Below, piece after piece: positions 27,385 to 36,052 of a DNA stretch of 64,000 bases; position 1 is the stretch's first letter; each line of letters begins with the position of its first letter. The position numbers and the translations under genes were made by a program. Source of the stretch: CBDFLA01 sp965248915 (GTDB lineage Bacteria > Pseudomonadota > Alphaproteobacteria > M2410). The stretch is from assembly GCA_965248915.1 (NCBI GenBank), contig OZ252216.1:2666001-2730000 (forward strand). The letters are read 5' to 3'. The notes under the pieces were generated by a model. That model did not search any database, had not been told where the DNA came from, and saw nothing but the letters and a program-made list of their open reading frames with translations.

Positions 27385-28527
27385 ATGATATTCACTGTGG
27401 TGATCAAGCCTACACATATCTGTAATCTAGCCTGCACTTACTGCTACAACGACGATGTGCGCGATCCAATCATGCGAGAAGAAACGCTTGAGCGCGTGAT
27501 CGCACAGAGTTTTATTTATGCGCAGCAAAGACTCGCCCAACGCGCCACGAATTTTATCTGGCATGGCGGCGAGCCCATGGTTGCCGGGCTCGACTACTAT
27601 GAACATGTCGTCGCGCTTCAGAAAAAATATTGTGGTTCGACAGTTTACTCAAACTCAATACAGACGAACGGAGTATTGATAAAAGGCGATTGGTTGGACT
27701 TCTTTAAGCGTGAAAATTTCAGCGTCAGTGTTTCGATTGATGGCCCAAGACCTATTCATGATACATTCAGGATCGACGCAAGAGGGAGAGGATCTTATGA
27801 ACGTGTCATGGCCGCCATCGACCGCGTCCAAGAAGCTGAGATACCACTCGGTGTATGCGTTGTAGTGAGTCGGTCGAATGTCGATCACATGGACGCGATC
27901 TTCGATCTGCTCACGCGCAAGAAGTTGCCTTTCAATATTATTCCGATTAACAAATCTGGAGCGGCGAGAGATAGCTTCGACGAAGTGGGATTAGAACCCG
28001 ACGAATACGCCCGACCGTGGATCAAAATGTTCGATCGGTGGTTTGAAGCGGATGATGACTACGTATATTGCTCGGACTTCGTCTTCAAGACCAGAGCCAT
28101 CGCTGCAGGGCGCCCAGCTGACTGCATAGGTGTCGCTCAATGCTCAGACACTAACATTTCGATCGATCCTGTCGGTGACGTTTTTGCATGTGCAACCTTG
28201 TCTGGTCACGATGAAACAAATTATGGAAACATTGTCGAGAGCTCGCTTTGCGACCTTATGGATCGTTCGGTTGCTAGCGCATTCCGTCATCGTCTAGAAG
28301 ATGATCAATGCAGCGAGTGCAAATGGCAGCATGTTTGTCACGGAGGGTGCCAAGCCAGATCATACAAGTTCTTCGGCGACTTCAATCGGCGCGACTACTA
28401 TTGCCCGAGCCTCTTTCACATATATGAGCACATTGAATCACGTCTGTCGGAAAGTGGAATTGCCCCAGGCCACCAAAGTCGAAATATCAGAACCTCTAAC
28501 CTAGAAGGAGAGAGAAATGTCGGATAA
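27385..28527 (+). CDS. Radical SAM/SPASM peptide maturase (dynobactin/darobactin-type, proposed)
   Basis: A 380-residue radical SAM enzyme. Cys13-x3-Cys17-x2-Cys20 (CNLACTYC) binds the SAM cluster; HGGEP follows at the usual place. The C-terminal SPASM domain has CSDTNISIDPVGDVFAC, then CSECKWQHVCHGGC and a final YYC, enough cysteines for two auxiliary 4Fe-4S clusters. This architecture is shared by anaerobic sulfatase-maturing enzymes and by RiPP cyclases such as DarE. No sulfatase is nearby. Instead a small gene with a peptide-like C-terminus overlaps its end by 11 bases, which favours a RiPP role: cross-linking side chains in that peptide. GGGAGG precedes the ATG. Confidence 0.88.
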   Translation: MIFTVVIKPTHICNLACTYCYNDDVRDPIMREETLERVIAQSFIYAQQRLAQRATNFIWHGGEPMVAGLDYYEHVVALQKKYCGSTVYSNSIQTNGVLIKGDWLDFFKRENFSVSVSIDGPRPIHDTFRIDARGRGSYERVMAAIDRVQEAEIPLGVCVVVSRSNVDHMDAIFDLLTRKKLPFNIIPINKSGAARDSFDEVGLEPDEYARPWIKMFDRWFEADDDYVYCSDFVFKTRAIAAGRPADCIGVAQCSDTNISIDPVGDVFACATLSGHDETNYGNIVESSLCDLMDRSVASAFRHRLEDDQCSECKWQHVCHGGCQARSYKFFGDFNRRDYYCPSLFHIYEHIESRLSESGIAPGHQSRNIRTSNLEGERNVG

Positions 28528-28834
28528 GTCAAAAAGAACACCGGGCGAGCCCATCCCACCATGTACCGATGCACCGACGCTGCGTGCCGTCGACCCTGAT
28601 GCAAAGCCTTTCGAACCATCGAAAAATGCAAAAGGATATACAAGCCCTGGGTATGTCGAGCACTTTTTGCCAGATCGTGAGGTTAATGTAGCAAAATTGA
28701 CAAAAGCACTTGCTGATGTCTACGGCGAGCCCGCCTTGCGAATCAAAGACCTCAAGCTAGAAATTGACCAGGAGTACTGGACCCAACTCTGCGCCGATCC
28801 TTGGAGTGGCAACATCTACCGCTACAGTTTCTAA
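28517..28834 (+). CDS. Proposed RiPP precursor with C-terminal core WSGNIYRYSF
   Basis: A 105-residue protein with a strong AAGGAG at 28505-28510, six bases before its ATG, overlapping the maturase gene. It has no signal peptide or membrane segment. Residues 1-50 are proline- and lysine-rich and look disordered. Residues 52-85 look like a folded, charged leader (VNVAKLTKALADVYGEPALRIKDLKLEIDQ). The last ten residues, W96 to F105, follow W-x-x-N-x-Y-x-Y-x-F. Dynobactin A is WNSNVHSYRF, so W1, N4, Y8 and F10 coincide and His6 is replaced by Tyr. The coupling to a radical SAM/SPASM gene makes a precursor role likely; it is unproven. The leader is longer than that of DarA. Confidence 0.72.
   Translation: MSDKSKRTPGEPIPPCTDAPTLRAVDPDAKPFEPSKNAKGYTSPGYVEHFLPDREVNVAKLTKALADVYGEPALRIKDLKLEIDQEYWTQLCADPWSGNIYRYSF
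28802..28831 (+). other. Predicted RiPP core peptide segment
   Basis: Codons for WSGNIYRYSF, directly before the TAA stop. In dynobactin A the cross-links are between residues 1 and 4 and between 6 and 8; here these are Trp-Asn and Tyr-Tyr. The alternating aromatic end (Y-x-Y-x-F) also resembles the C-terminal beta-signal of outer-membrane proteins that BamA recognises. Leader cleavage would fall after D94-P95, inferred only by analogy. Confidence 0.5.
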
Positions 28835-29105
28835 GAAGAATTTGAGTTGCCCGACAGAATGGAATTGACGGTGAGTGCGCGGCACAAACCGCCGAGGGTG
28901 ACCTCTTGGCAATATGCAAATGGTGGATGACGCTCAGCTTCTCCGTTTTTCCATCGAGATCGTATCCTCCAGCCGTTGCCAAGGGTTAGCGAAACGGTTG
29001 ACTTCACAACACCCCCGGACTACAAGCTCGAAAACAAATCGGCGCACAATTGCCGAAGAGTAAAGGTCACCCGCACATCTGCGAATTCTCCAAGGGACCG
29101 GTTAA
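28835..29105. other. Gap between the RiPP precursor and rnd
   Basis: 271 bases with no convincing gene. A 23-codon frame (28859-28930) and a further short frame overlapping it by ATGA are present but lack ribosome binding sites and family character. There is no exporter, protease or immunity gene here, and no copy of the tRNA-Leu 3-prime end that would mark an attachment site. Confidence 0.45.
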
Positions 29106-29717
29106 TTGGCAATCAAATTACACAAAGGCGATCTTCCAAGCTCGGTGAGCTTTTCTGGCGCCGTTGCGATCGACACGGAGACATTGGGGCTCAACCCTAA
29201 TCGCGATCCTCTCTGTTTGGTGCAACTGTCGGCTGGCGACGGGAGCGCGCATCTGGTCCAGCTCGACCGCACCAGTTATGACGCGCCCAATCTCAAAAGC
29301 CTGCTTGAGGACCAAAGCTGCACCAAGATCTTTCACTACGCCCGCTTTGATGTGGCCGTCTTAAAACGCTACTTAGACGTCGACACGACGCCCCTTTACT
29401 GCACCAAGATCGCCTCCAAGCTCGTGCGCACCTATACCGACCGCCATGGGCTCAAGGATCTTTGCAAAGAACTGTTGGGTCTTGATCTTTCCAAACAGCA
29501 ACAAAGCTCAGACTGGGGCGCAGCAAGCTTAAGCCAAGCACAGCAAGCCTATGCCGCGTCTGACGTTCTGCACTTACATGAGTTGATGGCCAAACTCGAC
29601 GACATGCTGGCGCGCGAAGGCCGCACAGATTTGGCCAAGCGCTGCTTTGAGTTTCTGCCAACAAGGACCGAACTCGATCTTTCCGGTTGGCCAGATCAAG
29701 ATATTTTCGCACATTAG
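29106..29717 (+). CDS. rnd: Short-form ribonuclease D (DEDDy 3-5 exonuclease)
   Basis: A 203-residue exonuclease with the DEDDy residues in AIDTETLGLN (Exo I), FHYARFDVAVL (Exo II) and YAASDVLHLHEL (Exo III, YxxxD). It lacks the HRDC domains of E. coli RNase D, the usual short form in alphaproteobacteria. It trims tRNA 3-prime ends. The start is TTG at 29106, with AAGGGA upstream. It begins the conserved block that continues with kdsD, lptC, lptA, lptB and rpoN. Confidence 0.88.
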   Translation: MAIKLHKGDLPSSVSFSGAVAIDTETLGLNPNRDPLCLVQLSAGDGSAHLVQLDRTSYDAPNLKSLLEDQSCTKIFHYARFDVAVLKRYLDVDTTPLYCTKIASKLVRTYTDRHGLKDLCKELLGLDLSKQQQSSDWGAASLSQAQQAYAASDVLHLHELMAKLDDMLAREGRTDLAKRCFEFLPTRTELDLSGWPDQDIFAH

Positions 29718-29888
29718 GCGGCAATCACCCCCTTTTTATCACAGAGGGAGATGCCAGTTGACGCTGCCCATCCGGCTGCCCATACTTAATTGTTCTGGCA
29801 TGGAATTCGCATAAGCGGCGCGCCCTCACCTATTCCCGCCATGAAATGTACGGATTGTTTGGGCAAACAGTAGTTATAGACAGGACTT

Positions 29889-30896
29889 ATGACAGCAGAC
29901 ACGGCCAAAAACCCGAGGCAACAAAGCCATGCCATCCTCGACGCGGCGCGCCGTGTTCTGGCAACGGAATCTGACGCGTTGATTGCGCTCTCCAAGTCCC
30001 TCAATGCGAGTTTTGAGAAGGCAGTCGACATACTGCTCAATGTGCGAGGACGCGTGATTGTCAGCGGCCTTGGCAAGAGCGGTCACATCGCGCGCAAGAT
30101 TGCCGCCACCTTGGCCTCCACCGGAACGCCGGCGCAACATGTTCACCCGTCTGAGGCAAGTCACGGCGACCTCGGCATGATCACCCGTGATGACGTCGTC
30201 ATCATGCTGTCAAACTCAGGCGAGAACCGCGAACTCTCAGACCTCATCGCCCACACACGTATGGTTGGGATCCCGCTCATCGGCATCACCGCAAAAGTCG
30301 AGAGCACACTCAGCCAAACCTCCGACATCGGATTAATATTACCAAAGGCACCTGAAGCCTGTCCCATGGGCATGGCGCCCACAACCTCTTCCACAATGAT
30401 GATCGCCCTAGGCGACGCGCTTGCCGTCGCTCTCATGGAACGCCGCGGCTTTTCCAAAGACGATTACCGGGTCTTGCATCCAGGTGGTCAATTAGGGAAA
30501 TCACTCATTCGCGTCGACACCATCATGCACACCGGTGATGCCATGCCCCTCGTGAAAGGCAACGTCCCTATGGGCGAGATGCTGGCAGAGCTGGTTGGCA
30601 AGAGATTTGGCTGCGTTGGCATTGCCGATGACACCGGCAATCTCATCGGGATCTTCACCGATGGCGATCTTGGTCGTCATCTGACCACCGATCTGATGGA
30701 CAAGGTGGCCTTCGACGTCATGACCAAGGCCCCGAAGGTTATCACCTCCGACGCATTGGCCGTTGAAGCCATCGCCGTGATGGAGGACAAACGCATTTCT
30801 TGTCTGTTCGTCATTGACCCAGACAACACATCGACCCCGCCAAAGCCGGTGGGCGTTCTTCACATGCACGATTGCATTCGCGCAGGTCTCGGGTAA
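29889..30896 (+). CDS. kdsD: D-arabinose 5-phosphate isomerase (KpsF/GutQ family)
   Basis: A 335-residue enzyme converting ribulose 5-phosphate to arabinose 5-phosphate, first step of KDO synthesis for LPS. The SIS domain (about 40-180) has VSGLGKSGHIARKIAATLASTGTPAQHVHPSEASHGDLGMI and SNSGENREL. Two CBS domains follow (TIMHTGDAMPLV and VMTKAPKVIT). The catalytic histidine region HPGGQLGKSL is intact. It is five bases upstream of lptC. The kdsC phosphatase gene, which separates these genes in E. coli, is absent here. Confidence 0.93.
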   Translation: MTADTAKNPRQQSHAILDAARRVLATESDALIALSKSLNASFEKAVDILLNVRGRVIVSGLGKSGHIARKIAATLASTGTPAQHVHPSEASHGDLGMITRDDVVIMLSNSGENRELSDLIAHTRMVGIPLIGITAKVESTLSQTSDIGLILPKAPEACPMGMAPTTSSTMMIALGDALAVALMERRGFSKDDYRVLHPGGQLGKSLIRVDTIMHTGDAMPLVKGNVPMGEMLAELVGKRFGCVGIADDTGNLIGIFTDGDLGRHLTTDLMDKVAFDVMTKAPKVITSDALAVEAIAVMEDKRISCLFVIDPDNTSTPPKPVGVLHMHDCIRAGLG

Positions 30897-30901
30897 GTCT
30901 C

Positions 30902-31633
30902 ATGGCCACACAACCTACATCGGACAAACGCTCCATTGTGGACACCTGGCAAAGCCGCGAGACGACCGGCCTCGACAGGGCCGAGCGCCACAGTCGATTT
31001 GTGTTCATCATGCGCCTTATCTTGCCAATCCTGGCGGTAGGCATCGTGATGGTTGTGGTCATCTACTCGGTCGCATACAAGCCCAACATCCAACGCATAT
31101 TTGAATACCCAGCAGGCCAAACAGGCTCTGGCAGGGTCTCCATGGTCAACCCAAAATTGACCGGCCTCGATATCGAAGACAGATATTTCACGGTCACAGC
31201 AAAAGAGGCCGTTAGACAAGCTGATGCGCCAGACGATATTGTGCTCAGGTTGTTAGACGTTGAAATTTCAAAGGACGGCGCCGAACTCTTGAAGCTCCAT
31301 GCGGCCCGCGGAACCGCTCACACCAAGACCAATCAGATGGTTTTCGGGCCACTGGTACAGATTGATCTGCCGCAAGGGTATAGTTTTCAAACCGATTCGA
31401 CCCTGGTCGATATGGACAAGGCCATCATAAGAGGGGATGACCCCATCCACGGTGAAGGTCCAGTTGGAAAGATCTCCGCCAACCGGTATGAGATCACCAA
31501 AGACGAAGGTATTGTCATCTTGTCAGGAAACGTTCGCCTGAGCGTCGATCCCAAAGTGCTCAAAGACACAAGTGAGACCACTGTGCCGGTCCCACAAGAA
31601 GAAACTAAAGAAGAGAGAAAGCCGCAAGGATGA
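30902..31633 (+). CDS. lptC: LPS export protein LptC
   Basis: 243 residues from the ATG at 30902, just after kdsD. It has a basic N-terminus, one transmembrane segment (LILPILAVGIVMVVVIYSVAY) and a periplasmic beta-jellyroll (ITKDEGIVILSGNVRLSV). It passes LPS from the LptB2FG transporter to LptA. The C-terminal tail is rich in proline and glutamate (VPQEETKEERKPQG). Its stop overlaps the lptA start by ATGA. lptF and lptG are not in this block. Confidence 0.85.
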   Translation: MATQPTSDKRSIVDTWQSRETTGLDRAERHSRFVFIMRLILPILAVGIVMVVVIYSVAYKPNIQRIFEYPAGQTGSGRVSMVNPKLTGLDIEDRYFTVTAKEAVRQADAPDDIVLRLLDVEISKDGAELLKLHAARGTAHTKTNQMVFGPLVQIDLPQGYSFQTDSTLVDMDKAIIRGDDPIHGEGPVGKISANRYEITKDEGIVILSGNVRLSVDPKVLKDTSETTVPVPQEETKEERKPQG

Positions 31634-32235
31634 GGTCCCAAAAGACATTGATGGTCGGGAATAGGACCAAGGCAGTTTGCGCGATTAGTATCGCAGCGCT
31701 CTTAGCTGTCGCCGGCATGCCGTCCTCCGCGCAACAAATGTCAGACCCACTTTCACCCGCCGGTTGTCCGGGTGTGGGCGCAGAAGAAAAAATCGAAATC
31801 GCCGCCGATCAATCCGAATTTCGCCAAAAAGAAAAAACGGTCATCTTGTCAGGCGCTGTGGATGTGCACCAAGGCGCTCTCAATGTTCAGGCAAACGAAA
31901 TTGTCCTGAACTATGAACCAAACGAAGGCCAAGCTGAAAGCGATAGCCAAACCGGCACCGTATCATCACTCCTTGCCACAGGTTCCGTGCGGATTGAATG
32001 TAACAACGAGCGGGCCCGTGGACAGCGCGCCTATTACGACGTTGCCCAGCGGACCATTGAACTCACCGGAAATGTGTTCCTGACCCGCGAAGGTAATATT
32101 CTCCAAGGCGAACGATTGAACATCGACTTGAACAGCGGCCGCAGCCGTATCGTCGGGATCACATCGTCAAAACCTTCAGATGACAATGATGGCCGCGTAA
32201 AGGCGATCTTCCAGACGCCCAGTGAAGACGAATAA
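31630..32235 (+). CDS. lptA: LPS transport periplasmic protein LptA
   Basis: A 201-residue OstA-like protein. The signal peptide (hydrophobic AVCAISIAALLAVAGMPSSAQQ) is followed by a beta-jellyroll with the repeating pattern IEIAADQSEFRQKEKTVILSGAVDVHQGALNVQANEIVLNYE and RTIELTGNVFLTREGNILQGERLNIDL. LptA forms the periplasmic bridge carrying LPS to the outer membrane. Position between lptC and lptB confirms the call. Confidence 0.9.
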   Translation: MRSQKTLMVGNRTKAVCAISIAALLAVAGMPSSAQQMSDPLSPAGCPGVGAEEKIEIAADQSEFRQKEKTVILSGAVDVHQGALNVQANEIVLNYEPNEGQAESDSQTGTVSSLLATGSVRIECNNERARGQRAYYDVAQRTIELTGNVFLTREGNILQGERLNIDLNSGRSRIVGITSSKPSDDNDGRVKAIFQTPSEDE

Positions 32236-32282
32236 TGCCCGCGACTTCAGGAAATCTTAAGCCGCACCATATGGAATGAGAC

Positions 32283-33101
32283 TTGATGAAAGACAACAAA
32301 GACCAATCGACCAAAGCTCCGCCAACCGGGGACGACGCTGCAGCAAAATCTCCAGCCGAACCGAAACTGGTTGCAGCGAACTCTGGTCTCGTCATCGACA
32401 CCATTGGCAAGAGTTTCAAGCGTCGACCCGTTGTACGGGGTGTCAGCCTTAAACTTGAGCGCGGACAAGTAATTGGATTGTTGGGGCCAAACGGTGCTGG
32501 CAAGACCACCTGTTTCTACATGATCACCGGACTTATCCCTGTCGACTACGGACGCATTGAGCTCGACGGTCACGACATCACCAAGATGCCCATGTATCGA
32601 CGTGCGCGTCTGGGCATCGGATACTTGCCGCAAGAGGAATCAATTTTTCGCGGTCTTACGGTGGAAGACAATATTCGCGCCTGCCTCGAACTCATCGAAC
32701 CCGCGGTTGATCGCCGCGAAATGGTTCTAAATGACCTGTTGGCTGAATTCTCAATCACCCATTTGCGCCGCACCCCCGCGCTCGCGCTTTCCGGCGGTGA
32801 GCGTCGCCGGGTTGAAATCGCACGCGCCCTAGCAGTACAGCCTTCCTTCATGCTGCTCGATGAGCCTTTTGCCGGCGTTGATCCGATTGCGGTTAATGAA
32901 ATCCGTGAACTCGTGGGAATGCTCAAAGAACGGGGCATCGGCGTTCTCATCACAGATCACAATGTGCGCGAAACCCTCGACATCATCGATCGTGCCGCCA
33001 TCATCCATGATGGACAGGTCCTGATGGAGGGCGAACCCCACGAGATCATCGGAAACGAAGATGTTCGCCGCGTTTACCTCGGCGATAGGTTTTCTATGTA
33101 G
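32283..33101 (+). CDS. lptB: LPS export ABC transporter ATPase LptB
   Basis: A 272-residue ABC ATPase with Walker A GPNGAGKTT, Q-loop region YLPQEESIFRGLT, signature LSGGERRRVEIARAL, Walker B FMLLDEPFAGVDP and the switch histidine in LITDHNVRET, the LptB pattern. An N-terminal extension of about 38 residues (KDNKDQSTKAPPTGDDAAAKSPAEPK) looks disordered. It powers LPS extraction from the inner membrane with LptF and LptG, encoded elsewhere. Confidence 0.94.
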   Translation: MMKDNKDQSTKAPPTGDDAAAKSPAEPKLVAANSGLVIDTIGKSFKRRPVVRGVSLKLERGQVIGLLGPNGAGKTTCFYMITGLIPVDYGRIELDGHDITKMPMYRRARLGIGYLPQEESIFRGLTVEDNIRACLELIEPAVDRREMVLNDLLAEFSITHLRRTPALALSGGERRRVEIARALAVQPSFMLLDEPFAGVDPIAVNEIRELVGMLKERGIGVLITDHNVRETLDIIDRAAIIHDGQVLMEGEPHEIIGNEDVRRVYLGDRFSM

Positions 33102-33142
33102 CATGAGGTGAATTGACTTTTTGTATTTAGGACGTTGAGTAA

Positions 33143-34741
33143 ATGGCATTAACCCCAAAATTGGAGCTCCGGCAAGGTCAATCCTTGGTCATGACGCCGC
33201 AATTGCAGCAAGCTATTAAGCTCTTGCAATTGTCCAATCTTGATTTGAGTGCCTACGTCGAACAAGAACTCGAAAAAAATCCCCTTCTAGAGAACGGTGA
33301 AAGCACCGAGCCATCAAGCGACGGCGATATGGTTAACGCCGATGAAAACGGCGAAGGAGCTTCCACAGAGGAAGGCGACAGTTCCACAACCGCCGATCCT
33401 GAAAGCGTCGAAGCGACCGACAATATGAACCTCGTCGATGCCGATGTTCAACTCAGCGATGAAGGGGCAAAAGCCGACGCTGGCTCAGATCTCGACACCG
33501 ACTTTGAAAATGTCTACACGGACGACGCCAAGATCGACCAACCGAGCGAAAATCAATCGAGCCCGGAAGCCGCTGCAGACAATTGGCAGGCGCCGACTTC
33601 TACGCCGAGCGGTCCTTTGAGTGAAGATTACTCCATCGACCAGTTGGGCAGTCCTGAACGCTCATTGCGCGATCACCTAACCGAACAGTTGCAGATCGCC
33701 ATTACCGACCCAACCAGGCGTCTGATCGGTGCGGATATTGTCGATTCCGTCAATGAAGCGGGTTACATGACCGCAAGTGTTGAAGGTGTCGCAGATCGTC
33801 TGGGTGCAAAAACAGATGATGTTGAAAGCGTTCTCACGGTCCTCCATACATTTGATCCGGTCGGGATACTAGCCCGCGATCTCCCTGAATGTTTGCGCAT
33901 CCAATTGCGCGAAAAGGATCGTTTGGATCCCGCCATGGACGCGCTTCTCAACAATCTCGATCTATTGGCAAAACGGGACTTTCCAGCCCTTGGTCGATCT
34001 TGCGGCGTGGATCAAGAAGACATTCTCGACATGGTCTCGGAGATCCAAGAGCTCAATCCAAAACCGGGTACGGCCTTTGGCGACAGTGTCATACAGCCCG
34101 TCGTACCGGATGTCTTTATTCGCGAGAAACCGGGCGAGGGGTGGCACGTCGAATTGAACAGCGAGACGTTACCCAGAGTCTTGGTCAATGCACGCTACTA
34201 CGCGCAAATCTCGAAATCGGCGCACACAAAAGACGACAAGGTCTATCTCAACGAATGTCTCAACAATGCGAATTGGTTGGTAAAGAGCTTGGATCAAAGG
34301 GCAAAGACAATCCTCAAAGTATCGAGCGAAATCGTCAAACAACAAGATGGCTTCTTGGCCCACGGCGTGGAACATCTTCGCCCCTTAAACCTCAAGACCA
34401 TCGCAGAAGCCATTGAAATGCACGAGTCCACGGTCAGCCGGGTTACCGCCAACAAGTATGTAGCGACGCCGCGCGGTGTCTTTGACATGAAATACTTCTT
34501 CACGTCCGCCATTCCTTCAAACCTTGGCGGCGAAGCACATTCGGCTGAAGCCGTTCGAGCCCGCATCAGAACGTTCATCAATGCAGAAGATCCCAAGGTC
34601 ATTTTGTCCGACGACAAGCTGGTTCTGCTGTTGAAGGATGACGGAATCGACATCGCACGCCGCACGGTAGCAAAATACCGTGAAGCCATGCGGATCCCCT
34701 CTTCAGTCCAACGTCGTCGACTAAAGAAGTTAATCGCATAA
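33143..34741 (+). CDS. rpoN: RNA polymerase sigma-54 factor
   Basis: A 532-residue sigma factor for -24/-12 promoters. Region I is MALTPKLELRQGQSLVMTPQLQQAIKLLQLSNLDL. A long acidic region II covers about 50-165. The core-binding and DNA-binding region III ends with HTH ESTVSRVTANKYVATPRGVFDMKYFF and the RpoN box ARRTVAKYRE. It lies between lptB and hpf, the standard order. Confidence 0.96.
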   Translation: MALTPKLELRQGQSLVMTPQLQQAIKLLQLSNLDLSAYVEQELEKNPLLENGESTEPSSDGDMVNADENGEGASTEEGDSSTTADPESVEATDNMNLVDADVQLSDEGAKADAGSDLDTDFENVYTDDAKIDQPSENQSSPEAAADNWQAPTSTPSGPLSEDYSIDQLGSPERSLRDHLTEQLQIAITDPTRRLIGADIVDSVNEAGYMTASVEGVADRLGAKTDDVESVLTVLHTFDPVGILARDLPECLRIQLREKDRLDPAMDALLNNLDLLAKRDFPALGRSCGVDQEDILDMVSEIQELNPKPGTAFGDSVIQPVVPDVFIREKPGEGWHVELNSETLPRVLVNARYYAQISKSAHTKDDKVYLNECLNNANWLVKSLDQRAKTILKVSSEIVKQQDGFLAHGVEHLRPLNLKTIAEAIEMHESTVSRVTANKYVATPRGVFDMKYFFTSAIPSNLGGEAHSAEAVRARIRTFINAEDPKVILSDDKLVLLLKDDGIDIARRTVAKYREAMRIPSSVQRRRLKKLIA

Positions 34742-34961
34742 AAAAGCCTACTTTTCGGGCGAAAATTGTCAAATGAAGCCCTTTCAATTTGCCTTGTGGA
34801 AGACTATATATCCCCTCAGCTAGAAGTGATCGGCTCATCTGAGAGGGAGTGTTGACAGGACCGAGACCCAGAACTATGGTCCCGCGCTTTCACGGTCGAT
34901 GGAGCCGCAAGGCATTAACGATTTCCGCAAGCCACCGAGCCCAATTTGATCAGGAAGTATC

Positions 34962-35537
34962 ATGAACATCCAAGTCACCGGCAAACAGATCGACATCGGC
35001 GATTCCCTTCGCACCCATGTCACCGATCGGATTAACGCTGGCGTTGTTAAATATTTCGACCGGCCCATTGATGCCTTCGTTTCTTTCGCCAAAGAAGGGC
35101 ATGAATTCAAGTGTGAGACCTCCGTTCACTTGAGCACTGGCATCACGCTTCAATCTTCCGGTCAGGCTGGTGAAATCTATTCAAGTTTCGAAATTGCAGC
35201 GGGGCACTTAGAAAAGAGATTGCGCCGATACAAGCGCCGTCTCAAACACCATCACAACTCCAATAAAACTCACCAACCGATCGAAGCGCCCGCTTACATC
35301 ATTCAAGGAACGAGTGAAGAAGAAGACACGGAAGCCGAAGTTCAACCCGTCATCATCGCCGAAGACGTGACGAAAATTGGTACATTGTCCGTAGGTGAAG
35401 CCGTCATGCAGATGGACCTTCAAGACGCACCCGTCGTTCTTTTCAAGAACGGCGCCTCAGGAGTGCTCAATGTTGTCTATCGACGTCAAGACGGTCACAT
35501 CGGCTGGATCGACCCCAAAAACATGCCCACGGACTAA
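34962..35537 (+). CDS. hpf: Long-form ribosome hibernation promoting factor
   Basis: A 191-residue protein. The N-terminal S30AE domain (MNIQVTGKQIDIGDSLRTHVTDRI) binds the decoding centre. The C-terminal domain (VTKIGTLSVGEAVMQMDLQDAPVVLFKNG and VVYRRQDGHIGWIDP) dimerises ribosomes into 100S particles. A linker of about 50 residues joins them. It makes 70S dimers in stationary phase. The 220-base gap upstream contains TATATA at 34805 that could be a -10 element, suggesting its own promoter. Confidence 0.93.
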   Translation: MNIQVTGKQIDIGDSLRTHVTDRINAGVVKYFDRPIDAFVSFAKEGHEFKCETSVHLSTGITLQSSGQAGEIYSSFEIAAGHLEKRLRRYKRRLKHHHNSNKTHQPIEAPAYIIQGTSEEEDTEAEVQPVIIAEDVTKIGTLSVGEAVMQMDLQDAPVVLFKNGASGVLNVVYRRQDGHIGWIDPKNMPTD

Positions 35538-35587
35538 CCCGAACAAGTGTGTCCAAACAGTCCGCTGGAAAGGCGTAGGTACTCGTA

Positions 35588-36052
35588 ATGAATTTGTCAG
35601 ATCTGGTGAAACCTGAGGGCGTCATTCCCTGCCTCAAGGCCAGAAGTAAAAAACAAGCACTGCAAGAATTGGCGGCTCAGGCTTCTGAAATCACGGGTAT
35701 CAAAACCCGAACGATTCTCGACAAGCTCCTGGACCGTGAAAAACTTGGCACCACCGGCGTCGGCCAAGGGATTGCCATTCCCCACGGCAAGTTCGAGGAG
35801 CTTGACCATGTCATCGGTCTTTTTGCACGCCTCAAACAGCCGGTTGATTTTGAATCCATTGACGACCAGCCTGTCGATTTGATTTTTGTCCTTTTGGCCC
35901 CAGATCCTGCAGGCGCCGCGCACTTGAAGGCGTTGGCCCGCGTATCTCGTCTCTTCCGTGATCAATCGATCTGCGAAAAGATGAGAGGCACTGACAACCC
36001 CGATGCCTTGCACGCCATGTTGTCAGACGGTGTTGCCCCTCACGCAGCTTGA
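35588..36052 (+). CDS. ptsN: PTS-Ntr enzyme IIA
   Basis: A 154-residue EIIA-fold protein with the phosphorylated histidine in GIAIPHGKFEEL and the typical start LSDLVKPEGVIPCLKARSKKQALQELA. It is phosphorylated through the PTS-Ntr chain and links nitrogen and carbon status to potassium transport and RpoN-dependent genes. It closes the rpoN-hpf-ptsN cluster, 50 bases after hpf. Confidence 0.94.
   Translation: MNLSDLVKPEGVIPCLKARSKKQALQELAAQASEITGIKTRTILDKLLDREKLGTTGVGQGIAIPHGKFEELDHVIGLFARLKQPVDFESIDDQPVDLIFVLLAPDPAGAAHLKALARVSRLFRDQSICEKMRGTDNPDALHAMLSDGVAPHAA

Noticed and set aside
27385..28527. Anaerobic sulfatase-maturing enzyme as the identity of the radical SAM gene
   Set aside because: No sulfatase gene is present in the window and the coupled small gene with a peptide-like end fits a RiPP maturase better; not fully excluded.
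28859..28930. 23-codon frame after the RiPP precursor, considered as a second peptide
   Set aside because: No ribosome binding site and no resemblance to the first core; likely chance.
28835..29105. Search for a duplicate of the tRNA-Leu 3-prime end as an attachment site
   Set aside because: No matching stretch was found by eye, and there is no integrase.
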